Below, piece after piece: positions 24,404 through 32,285 of a stretch of DNA of 64,000 nucleotides; the stretch's first letter is position 1; each line of letters opens with the position of its first letter. A program made the position numbers and the translations under genes. The stretch lies in NCBI RefSeq assembly GCF_006494535.1, contig NZ_VHIQ01000007.1, positions 230,325 through 294,324 of the forward strand. The letters run 5' to 3'. The notes under the pieces are model-generated. The model saw nothing but the letters and a program-made list of their open reading frames with translations. It did no database searches and had not been told where the DNA came from. Source of the DNA: Paucihalobacter ruber. Lineage in GTDB: Bacteria > Bacteroidota > Bacteroidia > Flavobacteriales > Flavobacteriaceae.

Positions 24404-25576
24404 ATGAATGTAGGAATCATAGGCGCCGGAACTATGGGAAGCGGTATCGCTCAAGTGGCGGCCACAGCTCATTGTAAAGTAAAATTGTACGATACCAATC
24501 GTGAAGCACTGAACAAAGCAGAGGCAAGTTTAAATAAAATTCTACTCAGATTAATAGAGAAAGGCCACATCGATTCAGATGAGAAAAATAGAATTCAAAA
24601 CAATATTAGTTATGTAGATAACCTAAAAAATCTGGCAAATTCAAATCTAGTTATTGAAGCTATTATTGAAAATCTCGATACCAAAAAGAAGGTATTTTCT
24701 GAGTTGGAAACATATGTTGATGCACACTGCATTATGGCATCAAATACTTCAAGCTTGTCCATCGCTTCTATTGCAGCTGCCCTAGAAAAGCCTGAAAGAT
24801 TCATCGGAATTCACTTTTTTAATCCGGCACCTCTAATGCCGTTGGTTGAGATTGTACCAGCGGTTCAAACTTCAGCAGAAATCAAAAATCAGACAATTCA
24901 AATTATTAAAGATTGGAAAAAAACTGTTGTTGTAGTTAAAGATACGCCCGGTTTTATTGTGAATCGCGTTGCACGCCCCTTTTATGGCGAAGCGCTTCGT
25001 GTGTATGAAGAAGGCATCGCATCTTTTGCTCAAATAGACAGCGCCATGAAAGTAATAGGTGGTTTTAAAATGGGGCCTTTCGAGCTTATGGATTTTATTG
25101 GCAACGATGTAAATTACACGGTAACCGAATCTGTTTTCACGGCTTTCTATTACGATCCCAGATATAAACCTTCGTTCACCCAAAAGCGTTATGCGGAAGC
25201 AGGATACTTAGGTCGCAAAACGGGAAAAGGTTATTACAATTACAATGAAAATGGTTCGACTGTCATTCAGAGCAAAAGCGAAGAATCTTCTGATAAAGAA
25301 TTGGCACAAAAAATCTTCGAACGCATTTTAGTCATGCTCATCAATGAAGCCGCTGACGCCTTATTTTTGAATATTGCTTCAGCTGAGGACATTGACAACG
25401 CCATGACCAAAGGGGTTAATTATCCTAAAGGTCTACTTGCTTGGGCAAACGAAAAGGGAATCAATTGGTGTGTTGAAAAAATGGATTCGCTATATGATGA
25501 ATATCGGGAAGATCGCTATCGTTGCAGTCCGATATTGAGACGAATGGGGCAAAGCGGTGAGTCTTTTAGTTTTTGA
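24404..25576 (+). CDS. paaH: 3-hydroxyacyl-CoA dehydrogenase
   Basis: The 390-residue NAD-dependent enzyme oxidises 3-hydroxyadipyl-CoA. The Rossmann motif is GAGTMGSGIA (about 6-15), the HFFNPAP segment carries the catalytic His (about 138), and there are two C-terminal 3HCDH domains. The last residues (SGESFSF) and the stop codon lie inside the left arm of the 30-nt inverted repeat that bounds the next gene, so the natural C-terminus may have been replaced. Confidence 0.92.
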   Translation: MNVGIIGAGTMGSGIAQVAATAHCKVKLYDTNREALNKAEASLNKILLRLIEKGHIDSDEKNRIQNNISYVDNLKNLANSNLVIEAIIENLDTKKKVFSELETYVDAHCIMASNTSSLSIASIAAALEKPERFIGIHFFNPAPLMPLVEIVPAVQTSAEIKNQTIQIIKDWKKTVVVVKDTPGFIVNRVARPFYGEALRVYEEGIASFAQIDSAMKVIGGFKMGPFELMDFIGNDVNYTVTESVFTAFYYDPRYKPSFTQKRYAEAGYLGRKTGKGYYNYNENGSTVIQSKSEESSDKELAQKIFERILVMLINEAADALFLNIASAEDIDNAMTKGVNYPKGLLAWANEKGINWCVEKMDSLYDEYREDRYRCSPILRRMGQSGESFSF

Positions 25577-25587
25577 GTTTGTGAGTT
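25558..25587 (+). repeat. Left inverted repeat of the four-helix-bundle cassette
   Basis: This 30-base arm is complementary at 25 of 30 positions to 26021-26050, with an uninterrupted 11-base match (AGTTTTTGAGT). It covers the last six codons and stop of paaH. Confidence 0.8.
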
Positions 25588-25621
25588 AATGCGTGTTTGT
25601 CAATTGAAAACTTTTAATTAA

Positions 25622-25993
25622 ATGGAAAAAAAATATCATTTTAAGTTTGAAGATTTGATAATGTATCAAAAGGCATTAGATTTTGGTGATTACGTTTTTG
25701 AACAAATAAAGAGCTTTCCGAAGGAAGAAACCTACCGGCTTTCCTCTCAGTTTATCAGAGCGGCTGATGCTATTGCTTTGAATATTGCCGAAGGTTCATC
25801 AAGTACAAAACTCAACTTTAATAGATACTTACAAATTGCTTGGGATAGTGCACATGAATGTGTGGTTTGCAGCACAAAGGCTTTGAGACGTGGTTTTATA
25901 GATAAGCAGACTGACGAAAAGAATCGTGAGCTAGTAACAGAGTTATCAAAAATGATTACTTCTTATAAAAACTATATAAAATCCAACAAATGA
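25622..25993 (+). CDS. Four-helix-bundle protein (23S rRNA intervening-sequence type)
   Basis: The 123-residue protein matches the S23/IVP family (FEDLIMYQKALDFGDYVFE opening, then LSSQFIRAADAIALNIAEGSS at about 41-61, YLQIAWDSAHE at about 70-80). Relatives are encoded in intervening sequences of 23S rRNA genes in Leptospira, Coxiella and others, and also as free-standing genes in Bacteroidota; the fold resembles the Avd accessory proteins of diversity-generating retroelements, which bind nucleic acid. Function is unknown. Here it sits alone between paaH and paaI, inside a pair of 30-nt inverted repeats. In a paa transcript the arms could pair and present the gene in a loop, like the rRNA intervening sequences. 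Confidence 0.88.
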   Translation: MEKKYHFKFEDLIMYQKALDFGDYVFEQIKSFPKEETYRLSSQFIRAADAIALNIAEGSSSTKLNFNRYLQIAWDSAHECVVCSTKALRRGFIDKQTDEKNRELVTELSKMITSYKNYIKSNK

Positions 25994-26011
25994 TTTTAAT
26001 TATATTACACA

Positions 26012-26443
26012 ATGGCGAACAACTCAAATACTCAAAAACTCATAGGCTCAAGAACTATCCCGTCTAAAATGTTATCCCTCGACCCATTCAGTCAATGGCT
26101 CGGCATTGAAATATTGGCGTGTGAAATTGGTGCATGTAAGTTGGGAATGACTGTTAGAAAAGACATGCTTAACAGCATGGGTAAGGCTCATGGAGGTATT
26201 ACTTACGCTTTAGCTGATACAGCTTTCGGATTTACCGCCAATACACATGGTAAATATGCCGTTTCTATAGAAACAAGTATTAATCATATAGAAGCTGTTA
26301 ACGAAGGCGACTATTTAATTGCTGAGTCTGTTATTGAAAAAGTGAACAACAAACTTGGTTTTAATGTAGTCGAGGTTAAAAGAGGCAACGAGCTTGTGGC
26401 TTTGTTTAAAGGAGTGGTTTACAGAACTCAAAAAGATTGGTAA
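26012..26443 (+). CDS. paaI: Hotdog-fold thioesterase PaaI
   Basis: The 143-residue hotdog thioesterase hydrolyses hydroxyphenylacetyl-CoA-type dead-end products and releases CoA. The active-site segment is MGKAHGGITYALADTAFGF (about 51-69). The conserved domain begins near SKMLSLDPFSQWLGIEIL (from residue 18). Codons 4-13 are read from the right inverted repeat of the adjacent cassette, so roughly the first 15 residues are probably acquired. A start at the internal ATG at 26069 is possible. Confidence 0.88.
   Translation: MANNSNTQKLIGSRTIPSKMLSLDPFSQWLGIEILACEIGACKLGMTVRKDMLNSMGKAHGGITYALADTAFGFTANTHGKYAVSIETSINHIEAVNEGDYLIAESVIEKVNNKLGFNVVEVKRGNELVALFKGVVYRTQKDW
26021..26050 (+). repeat. 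Right inverted repeat of the four-helix-bundle cassette
   Basis: The partner of 25558-25587 (25/30). It lies wholly inside the paaI frame, encoding residues 4-13. Confidence 0.8.
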
Positions 26444-26445
26444 CA

Positions 26446-26467
26446 ATTCCTGCGAAAGCAGGAATCT
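26446..26467 (+). repeat. Palindromic element, forward, after paaI
   Basis: Perfect arms ATTCCTGC/GCAGGAAT, loop GAAA, followed by CT; 2 bases after the paaI stop codon. With the degenerate reverse element at 27381 it brackets the metallopeptidase gene. Confidence 0.85.
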
Positions 26468-26499
26468 CAATATTAAAAACTTACTTAAACAATTAAAAT

Positions 26500-27363
26500 A
26501 TGAAATGGCAAGGCAGAAGAAAAAGTGGTAACCTCGAAGATCGTCGCGGTACAAGCACCAAAGGCAAGGTGGTTGCCGGTGGTGGCTTAATAGCTGTTGT
26601 AATAATTTTATTACAACTATTTGGTGGTGAAACAGGACAAACTATTGCTCCGATTCTGGAGCAAATCAATCAGCAGCAAACACAATCGGTTCAATCTGAA
26701 AGTAGACAACTTACACCAGATGAAATTGAAATAGGTGATTTTGTAGGAACAGTACTTGCAGATACCGAAGATGTTTGGCATGGTATATTCACACAAAACA
26801 ATCTTGGAACTTATCAAGAACCTAAAATGATATTATTCACTCAACAGGTTACTTCGTCTTGTGGTACGGCTTCGTCTGCAATGGGTCCTTTTTACTGTCC
26901 GGCCGATCAAAAAGTATATATGGATTTAGCTTTTTTTAATGAATTGCATCATAGGTTTGGAGCCAAAAAGGGTGATTTTGCAATTGCCTATGTCACCGCG
27001 CACGAAATTGGTCATCATGTGCAAACCTTATTAGGAACATCACAAAAAGTCAGGCAGTTGCAAAGAAGTGTATCGAAAGCCGAAGGCAATAAATTATCAG
27101 TTGCACTGGAGCTACAAGCCGATTTTTATGCAGGTCTTTGGGCACATTACAATAAGAAATACCTCGAGGAAGGCGATATAGAAGAAGCTTTAAGTGCGGC
27201 TCAGGCCGTAGGCGACGATACCATTCAAAAACGAATGCAAGGTTATGTGGTGCCTGATTCGTTTACACACGGTACTTCACAGCAGCGAATGGAATGGTTT
27301 TTAAAAGGTTATCAAACGGGTGATATGAGAAATCACGACACCTTTGCAGCATTGTTAAACTAA
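26500..27363 (+). CDS. Neutral zinc metallopeptidase (YpfJ type)
   Basis: The 287-residue protein has a basic N-terminus (RRKSGNLEDRRG), one membrane segment at about 27-42 and a zinc-peptidase domain with the motif HEIGHH (about 168-173) and the downstream ELQADFYAGLWAH, which supplies the third ligand. This matches the putative neutral zinc metallopeptidase family (E. coli YpfJ). Substrate unknown. It is not a paa enzyme, yet sits between paaI and paaJ in the same orientation, bracketed by inverted palindromic elements. Confidence 0.87.
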   Translation: MKWQGRRKSGNLEDRRGTSTKGKVVAGGGLIAVVIILLQLFGGETGQTIAPILEQINQQQTQSVQSESRQLTPDEIEIGDFVGTVLADTEDVWHGIFTQNNLGTYQEPKMILFTQQVTSSCGTASSAMGPFYCPADQKVYMDLAFFNELHHRFGAKKGDFAIAYVTAHEIGHHVQTLLGTSQKVRQLQRSVSKAEGNKLSVALELQADFYAGLWAHYNKKYLEEGDIEEALSAAQAVGDDTIQKRMQGYVVPDSFTHGTSQQRMEWFLKGYQTGDMRNHDTFAALLN

Positions 27364-27380
27364 CTAGTAATAACTAAAAA

Positions 27381-27405
27381 AGATACCCATAGTTTGTGGG
27401 CGGTA
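27381..27405 (-). repeat. Degenerate reverse palindromic element before paaJ
   Basis: AGATACCCA and TGGGCGGTA around a central AGTTTG-like stretch; the upstream context TAACTAAAAA and outer bases match the element at 20960, but the arms have decayed. Confidence 0.55.
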
Positions 27406-27498
27406 AGATGATATGAGCCAAAGTAATTAAGTTGTTACAAACATAAATCGTAATTGACGAATTACATCGCGCCATTGAAAAACAATAAATATAAACAG

Positions 27499-28707
27499 AT
27501 GAAAGAAGCATATATTATAGACGGTATCAGAACACCAATTGGCAATTATCAAGGTAGTCTGTCTGCAGTAAGAACAGACGATCTGGCTGCTTTGGTTATC
27601 AAAGAAATTGTAAAAAGAAATCCACAAATTCCTAAAGAAGTTTACAGCGACGTTATTTTGGGATGTGCCAATCAGGCAGGTGAAGACAATCGAAATATAG
27701 CGAGAATGGCTTTACTTCTGGCGGGATTACCCTATACAGTTCCGGGTGAAACGGTTAACAGATTATGCAGTTCGGGTTTATCGGCTATTATTCACGCCAG
27801 TCGCGCCATTAAAGCTGGCGACGGCGATGTATTTATTGCCGGCGGTGTTGAGCACATGACGCGCGGACCCTATGTAATTTCTAAACCTTCAGCTGCCTAT
27901 GGAACCGATTCTAAAATGTACGATTCTAGTTTTGGTTGGCGATTTGTTAATCCGAAAATGCATGAGATGAATGGCACAGACGGAATGGGAAACACTGCTG
28001 AAAATTTAGTTGAAAAATATAACATCACTCGCGAAGATCAAGATAAATTTGCTTACTGGAGCCAAATGAAAGCCGCTAAGGCACAAGTCAATGGCCGATT
28101 GGCATTGGAAATTATTCCGGTAGAAATTCCGCAAAGAAAAGCAGACCCAATTATAGTTTCTAAGGACGAATTTATAAAACCGGCAACCACTTTAGAGGTT
28201 TTAGGAAAGCTTCGTCCGGCTTTCAAAAAAGAAGGCGGTAGTGTTACCGCCGGAAATTCATCAGGATTAAATGACGGTGCGGCTGCAACCATCATCGCCT
28301 CAGAAGATGCCGTGAAACAATACAACTTAAAACCGCTTGCTAGAATTGTAAGTTCTGCTGTGGTTGGCGTAGAACCCAGAATTATGGGTATTGGTCCTGT
28401 GGAAGCTTCCAACAAAGCACTTGAAAAAGCAGGATTAAGCATGAACGATATGGATATTATAGAGTTAAACGAGGCCTTTGCAGCTCAGGCACTGGCTTGT
28501 ACACGTGCATTGGGCTTGGCTGATGACGACATTCGATTGAATCCCAACGGTGGCGCGATAGCCATTGGTCATCCACTGGGTGTAACCGGTGCAAGAATTG
28601 CCTATTCCGCCGCTTTAGAATTACATCAACAAAACAAAAAATACGCACTTGTTACAATGTGTATTGGCGTTGGTCAGGGTTATGCAGCTATCATTGAAAA
28701 AATGTGA
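27499..28707 (+). CDS. paaJ: 3-oxoadipyl-CoA thiolase
   Basis: The 402-residue thiolase cleaves 3-oxoadipyl-CoA to acetyl-CoA and succinyl-CoA, and the dehydro form earlier in the pathway. The nucleophile Cys is in VNRLCSSGLSAI (about 90), and the C-terminal catalytic segments are NPNGGAIAIGHPLGVTGAR and CIGVGQG. The ATG at 27499 (MKEAYIIDGIRTPIG) is chosen because thiolases begin this way; the frame extends 15 codons further without conservation. Confidence 0.93.
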   Translation: MKEAYIIDGIRTPIGNYQGSLSAVRTDDLAALVIKEIVKRNPQIPKEVYSDVILGCANQAGEDNRNIARMALLLAGLPYTVPGETVNRLCSSGLSAIIHASRAIKAGDGDVFIAGGVEHMTRGPYVISKPSAAYGTDSKMYDSSFGWRFVNPKMHEMNGTDGMGNTAENLVEKYNITREDQDKFAYWSQMKAAKAQVNGRLALEIIPVEIPQRKADPIIVSKDEFIKPATTLEVLGKLRPAFKKEGGSVTAGNSSGLNDGAAATIIASEDAVKQYNLKPLARIVSSAVVGVEPRIMGIGPVEASNKALEKAGLSMNDMDIIELNEAFAAQALACTRALGLADDDIRLNPNGGAIAIGHPLGVTGARIAYSAALELHQQNKKYALVTMCIGVGQGYAAIIEKM

Positions 28708-28743
28708 TAAATATTAATTATATTTACAAAAAATAAATATAAA

Positions 28744-28989
28744 ATGGCAACATTTACGTCATCACTTCCACAAGAACTCCTTGATCAGCTTGCAAAAACA
28801 GCATCGGAATTAAAAATTCCAAAAAATAAGCTCATTCAGAAAGCGCTGCAGCGTTATTTGATTCAAATTGAAAAGGCACAATTCGCTCAATCTTTTGAAC
28901 GAGCTGCAAACGATCCCGATATGTTGGAAATAGCCGAAGAAGGAATAGAAGAATGGTTCCAAATACTTGAAGATTTAGAAAAAGAATGA
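28744..28989 (+). CDS. Ribbon-helix-helix antitoxin
   Basis: The 81-residue protein has a CopG/RHH DNA-binding N-terminus (TFTSSLPQELLDQLAKTASELKIPKNKLIQKAL is the region; key residues are at 3-36) and an acidic C-terminal tail (EEGIEEWFQILEDLEKE) typical of the toxin-binding part of MazE/PemI-like antitoxins. The stop overlaps the toxin start by 4 bases (ATGA), the usual type II toxin-antitoxin layout. The pair lies between paaJ and paaZ. Confidence 0.85.
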   Translation: MATFTSSLPQELLDQLAKTASELKIPKNKLIQKALQRYLIQIEKAQFAQSFERAANDPDMLEIAEEGIEEWFQILEDLEKE

Positions 28990-29318
28990 GACAAGGCGAA
29001 ATATGGAACGTTTACTTTGAACCGGTAAAAGGTAGCGAACAAAGTGGTAATAGGCCGGCAGTGATTATCAGTGGGAACACAATGAATCAAAAATCAAATT
29101 TGTTAATAGTTTGTCCGCTAACAACTTCATTGCATTATTTTAAAGAACATCCAATCATAGAGCCTAATGAAGAAAATGGATTAAAAGAAACCTCGGAGAT
29201 TTTGGTTTTTCAAGTTAGGACATTATCAAAGGAACGTTTCAAAAAAAAACTTGGTACTATCTCAAAAACTAAAATAACCTCAATCCATGATACCTTGTTC
29301 AAAATATTAAAATATTAG
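28986..29318 (+). CDS. MazF/PemK-family endoribonuclease toxin
   Basis: The 110-residue protein has the MazF/PemK fold: GEIWNVYFEPVKGSEQSGNRPAVIIS at residues 4-29, with the conserved Arg-Pro pair, and VCPLTTS at about 43-49. Family members cut single-stranded mRNA at short sequence motifs and are held inactive by the cognate antitoxin. It is translationally coupled to the RHH gene. It appears intact. Confidence 0.88.
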   Translation: MRQGEIWNVYFEPVKGSEQSGNRPAVIISGNTMNQKSNLLIVCPLTTSLHYFKEHPIIEPNEENGLKETSEILVFQVRTLSKERFKKKLGTISKTKITSIHDTLFKILKY

Positions 29319-29373
29319 AAACAATTCGAACCTACATTAAATTACGGTACTGATGCAAAAAATACAACATCAC

Positions 29374-29394
29374 CTTTCCGTGAAAGCGGAAATC
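29374..29394 (+). repeat. Palindromic element, forward variant, before paaZ
   Basis: TTTCCGT, GAAA, GCGGAAA followed by TCT; one mismatch in the stem. It lies 23 bases before the paaZ ATG. Confidence 0.7.
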
Positions 29395-29417
29395 TCATCA
29401 TACAAAGCACCAAGCAT

Positions 29418-31919
29418 ATGAAGAAGATTGAACATTACGTAACCGGAAACTGGACTACCGGAAAAGAAGAAGGTACACCCATACACGACGCCATCACAGG
29501 CGAAGCTTTTGCTTCAGTAGCCATCGATGGCTTAGATATTCCTGAAATTCTCAACTACGGTAGAACCAAAGGAGGTGAAACTCTAAGGAAAATGACCTTT
29601 CAAGAACGCGGCAACATGCTTAAAAAACTGGCGCTTTACCTTACTAAAAGGAAAGAACAGTTTTATGAACTAAGTTATCGTACCGGAGCAACCAGAGTTG
29701 ATAGTTGGATAGATATTGAAGGTGGTTTCGGTAATTTATTTGCCAATGCATCTTTAAGAAAATTATTCCCAAATCAGCCTTTTCACGTGGAAGGTGATCC
29801 TATAGATTTATCACGAGGCGGTCGCTTCATGGCGCATCATATCATGGTGCCTAAAAAAGGAGTTGCTGTTCATATCAACGCCTTTAACTTTCCGGTATGG
29901 GGTATGTTAGAGAAATGTGCCGTTAACTGGATGGCTGGCGTTCCCGCAGTGGTTTTGCCGGCTCCATCATCGTCGTATTTAGCTGAAGCAGTTGCAAAAG
30001 AAATCATTGCCTCAGGAATTTTACCCGAAGGAGCATTGCAAATAATCAATGGTACTATCAAAAACATTCTCGATACCGTAGAATCTCAAGATGTAGTGAC
30101 ATTTACAGGTTCGGCAGCAACGGGCAGATTATTAAAAGCTCACCCGCGTTTAATTCAAGAATCTGTACCATTTACAATGGAAGCCGATTCGTTAAATGCA
30201 TCAATTTTAGGTGGAGACGCTATTCCGGGAACACCAGAATTCGACTTATTTATTAAAGAAGTTAGAAAAGAAATGACTGTGAAAGCCGGTCAAAAATGCA
30301 CAGCCATTAGAAGAATCATTGTCCCTGAAAACTTGATAGAAGATGTTCAAATTGCTTTAGGAAAAGAATTGGATAAAATCACTATTGGAGACCCAAGACT
30401 GAAAGAAGTGCGCATGGGTTCTCTGGTAAGTCGTCAGCAAGTTAGTGCCGTTAAAGATTCGGTTAAAGATTTGGCCAAAGAAGCGCAAATTGTTTATGGC
30501 AATTTAGATACTATAGAAACTATTGGAGCAGATTCAGAAAAGGGCGCTTTTATAAGTCCGATTGTCTTAAGAGCAGATCATCCATTTAAGAACACAATAA
30601 TTCATGAGCGTGAGGCTTTCGGTCCTGTAAGTACTATCATGCCTTATAAAACTTTAGATGAAGCCATTACCTTGGCGCAAATGGGTAAAGGCTCCTTGGT
30701 GTCCTCCATTGCAACATATAATGATGATATTGCTCGTGAATACGTTATTAATGCCGCCAGTCATCATGGCAGAATATTAGTACTTAATCGCGAAAGTGCC
30801 AAAGAGAGTACCGGACATGGCTCACCATTGCCTTATCTGGTTCACGGTGGTCCGGGTCGCGCCGGCGGTGGTGAAGAAATGGGTGGTGTTCGCGGTATCA
30901 AACATTATTTGCAACGTACCGCCATTCAAGGTTCGCCAACAACCATCACGGAAATAACAGGTATCTTCCAGCAAAATGCCAAATACAAAGAAGCAGATCA
31001 ACATCCGTTTAAATATCACTGGGAAGACATACAAACAGGGATGTCTATGAAAACCCATAACAGGACGATTACAGATTCAGACATTATTAACTTTTCAAAT
31101 TTAACTTGGGACCATTTTTATGCCCATACCGATATCACATCGCTCGATGGCAGCATTTTTGAAAAACGAACTGCTCATGGTTACTTTATTATTTCGGCAG
31201 CTGCTGGATTGTTTGTGTATCCGAATAAAGGTCCGGTGGCCGCTAATTACGGTTTAGAAGAATGTCGTTTCCTTCGTCCGTTATACCACAACGATACCAT
31301 TTATGTACGTTTAACCTGTAAGCAAAAAATAGACAGAGATGTGGCTTCTGCCGAACATCCAAGCGGAATTGTAAAATGGTATGCTGAAATTTTTGACGCT
31401 ACTAACGACGAAAAAGTGGCCTTTGCAACGGTATTAACCATGGTGCAAAAAAAGCAGGAGACTTTTGTTGAAATGACCAATCAGAAAATAGACGAATGTT
31501 TGCCCAAGCTTTCGGAAGCGTCTAAACCTAAATGGGGTATCATGACCGCGCAACATATGATTGAGCATTTAGAATATACTTACAAAATTGCCTCCGGTGA
31601 GATTCAGAATTTTGAAATTGCCACGCCAGAAAAGATTTTAGAAAAAGTTCATGCCAGTCTATACAACTACGAAAAGTTTCCTAAAAACACCAACTTTCCG
31701 CAGTTAGAAAAGGATACATTAGCACCATTGCATCACCCTGATTTGGAAACTGCTGTTGAAAACTTCAAATTACAGAGAGAAAAATATCTCAATTTTTTCA
31801 AGGAAAATCCGGATGTAAAATTAAAAAATATGGTCTTTGGTGAATTGAATAGATACGAATGGTATTTATTGGAGAGAAAGCATTTGAATCATCATTTTGA
31901 GCAGTTTAATTTGTTGTAG
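29418..31919 (+). CDS. paaZ: Oxepin-CoA hydrolase/aldehyde dehydrogenase PaaZ with extra C-terminal DUF1569-like domain
   Basis: The 833-residue protein opens the oxepin-CoA ring (C-terminal hydratase) and oxidises the semialdehyde (N-terminal dehydrogenase). The aldehyde dehydrogenase domain covers about 1-515 (FTMEADSLN with Glu; AGQKCTAIRR with catalytic Cys). The MaoC hotdog domain covers about 535-685 (NFSNLTWDHFYAHTD). E. coli PaaZ ends there at about 680. Here a further 148 residues, from residue 686 on, have the pattern of DUF1569/DinB-like four-helix proteins (WGIMTAQHMIEHLEYTYKIASG, and RKHLNHHFEQFNLL), some of which bind metal through His. The role of this third domain is unknown. 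Confidence 0.92.
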   Translation: MKKIEHYVTGNWTTGKEEGTPIHDAITGEAFASVAIDGLDIPEILNYGRTKGGETLRKMTFQERGNMLKKLALYLTKRKEQFYELSYRTGATRVDSWIDIEGGFGNLFANASLRKLFPNQPFHVEGDPIDLSRGGRFMAHHIMVPKKGVAVHINAFNFPVWGMLEKCAVNWMAGVPAVVLPAPSSSYLAEAVAKEIIASGILPEGALQIINGTIKNILDTVESQDVVTFTGSAATGRLLKAHPRLIQESVPFTMEADSLNASILGGDAIPGTPEFDLFIKEVRKEMTVKAGQKCTAIRRIIVPENLIEDVQIALGKELDKITIGDPRLKEVRMGSLVSRQQVSAVKDSVKDLAKEAQIVYGNLDTIETIGADSEKGAFISPIVLRADHPFKNTIIHEREAFGPVSTIMPYKTLDEAITLAQMGKGSLVSSIATYNDDIAREYVINAASHHGRILVLNRESAKESTGHGSPLPYLVHGGPGRAGGGEEMGGVRGIKHYLQRTAIQGSPTTITEITGIFQQNAKYKEADQHPFKYHWEDIQTGMSMKTHNRTITDSDIINFSNLTWDHFYAHTDITSLDGSIFEKRTAHGYFIISAAAGLFVYPNKGPVAANYGLEECRFLRPLYHNDTIYVRLTCKQKIDRDVASAEHPSGIVKWYAEIFDATNDEKVAFATVLTMVQKKQETFVEMTNQKIDECLPKLSEASKPKWGIMTAQHMIEHLEYTYKIASGEIQNFEIATPEKILEKVHASLYNYEKFPKNTNFPQLEKDTLAPLHHPDLETAVENFKLQREKYLNFFKENPDVKLKNMVFGELNRYEWYLLERKHLNHHFEQFNLL

Positions 31920-31925
31920 TTTTTT

Positions 31926-31955
31926 GGTCACTGCGCACTTGTTGCGCAGTCGCTT
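31926..31955 (+). repeat. Left inverted repeat of the GIY-YIG cassette
   Basis: This 30-base arm matches the reverse complement of 32284-32313 at 25 of 30 positions. It contains a perfect hairpin, ACTGCGCA (31930-31937), loop CTTGT, TGCGCAGT (31943-31950). It begins 6 bases after the paaZ stop. Confidence 0.8.
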
Positions 31956-31967
31956 CAAACAGTGCCT

Positions 31968-32285
31968 ATGTCAAAAAAGTATTATACTTACATTTTAACA
32001 CATGAAAAAAATCATATTTTCTACGTAGGTGTAACAAATAATATTAAGAGACGAATGAGCGAGCATAAGAGGGCAACTTTTGGAACACATGTAGGTCGAT
32101 ACAATATCAAGAAGTTAGTTTATTTTGAAGAATATAGTGATGTTAGGATAGCAATTCAAAGGGAAAAGACAATTAAAAAATGGAAAAAACAGTGGAAAAT
32201 AAATATTATTACTGAAGGTAATCCTGAATGGGTAGACCTTAGTGCCAAATGGGATTTATCAAATTATACCAAAACAAAAAATTAA
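31968..32285 (+). CDS. GIY-YIG nuclease-family protein
   Basis: The 105-residue protein has the GIY-YIG core: YYTYIL (about 4-9), FYVGVTNNIKRRMSEH (about 18-33) with the catalytic Arg, and a C-terminal ITEGNPEW segment. It resembles the small free-standing GIY-YIG proteins that occur in many copies in Bacteroidota genomes; their role is unknown and they lack a separate DNA-binding domain. The ATG at 31968 is preferred over a GTG two codons earlier. The gene lies between inverted hairpin repeats inserted between paaZ and the second crotonase. Confidence 0.85.
   Translation: MSKKYYTYILTHEKNHIFYVGVTNNIKRRMSEHKRATFGTHVGRYNIKKLVYFEEYSDVRIAIQREKTIKKWKKQWKINIITEGNPEWVDLSAKWDLSNYTKTKN

Noticed and set aside
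25622..25993. Four-helix-bundle gene as part of a diversity-generating retroelement
   Set aside because: Avd proteins have a related fold, but no reverse transcriptase, template repeat or variable-repeat gene was found in the window.
28053..28442. 129-residue minus-strand frame inside paaJ
   Set aside because: Antisense shadow of a conserved thiolase; composition reflects the complementary codons.
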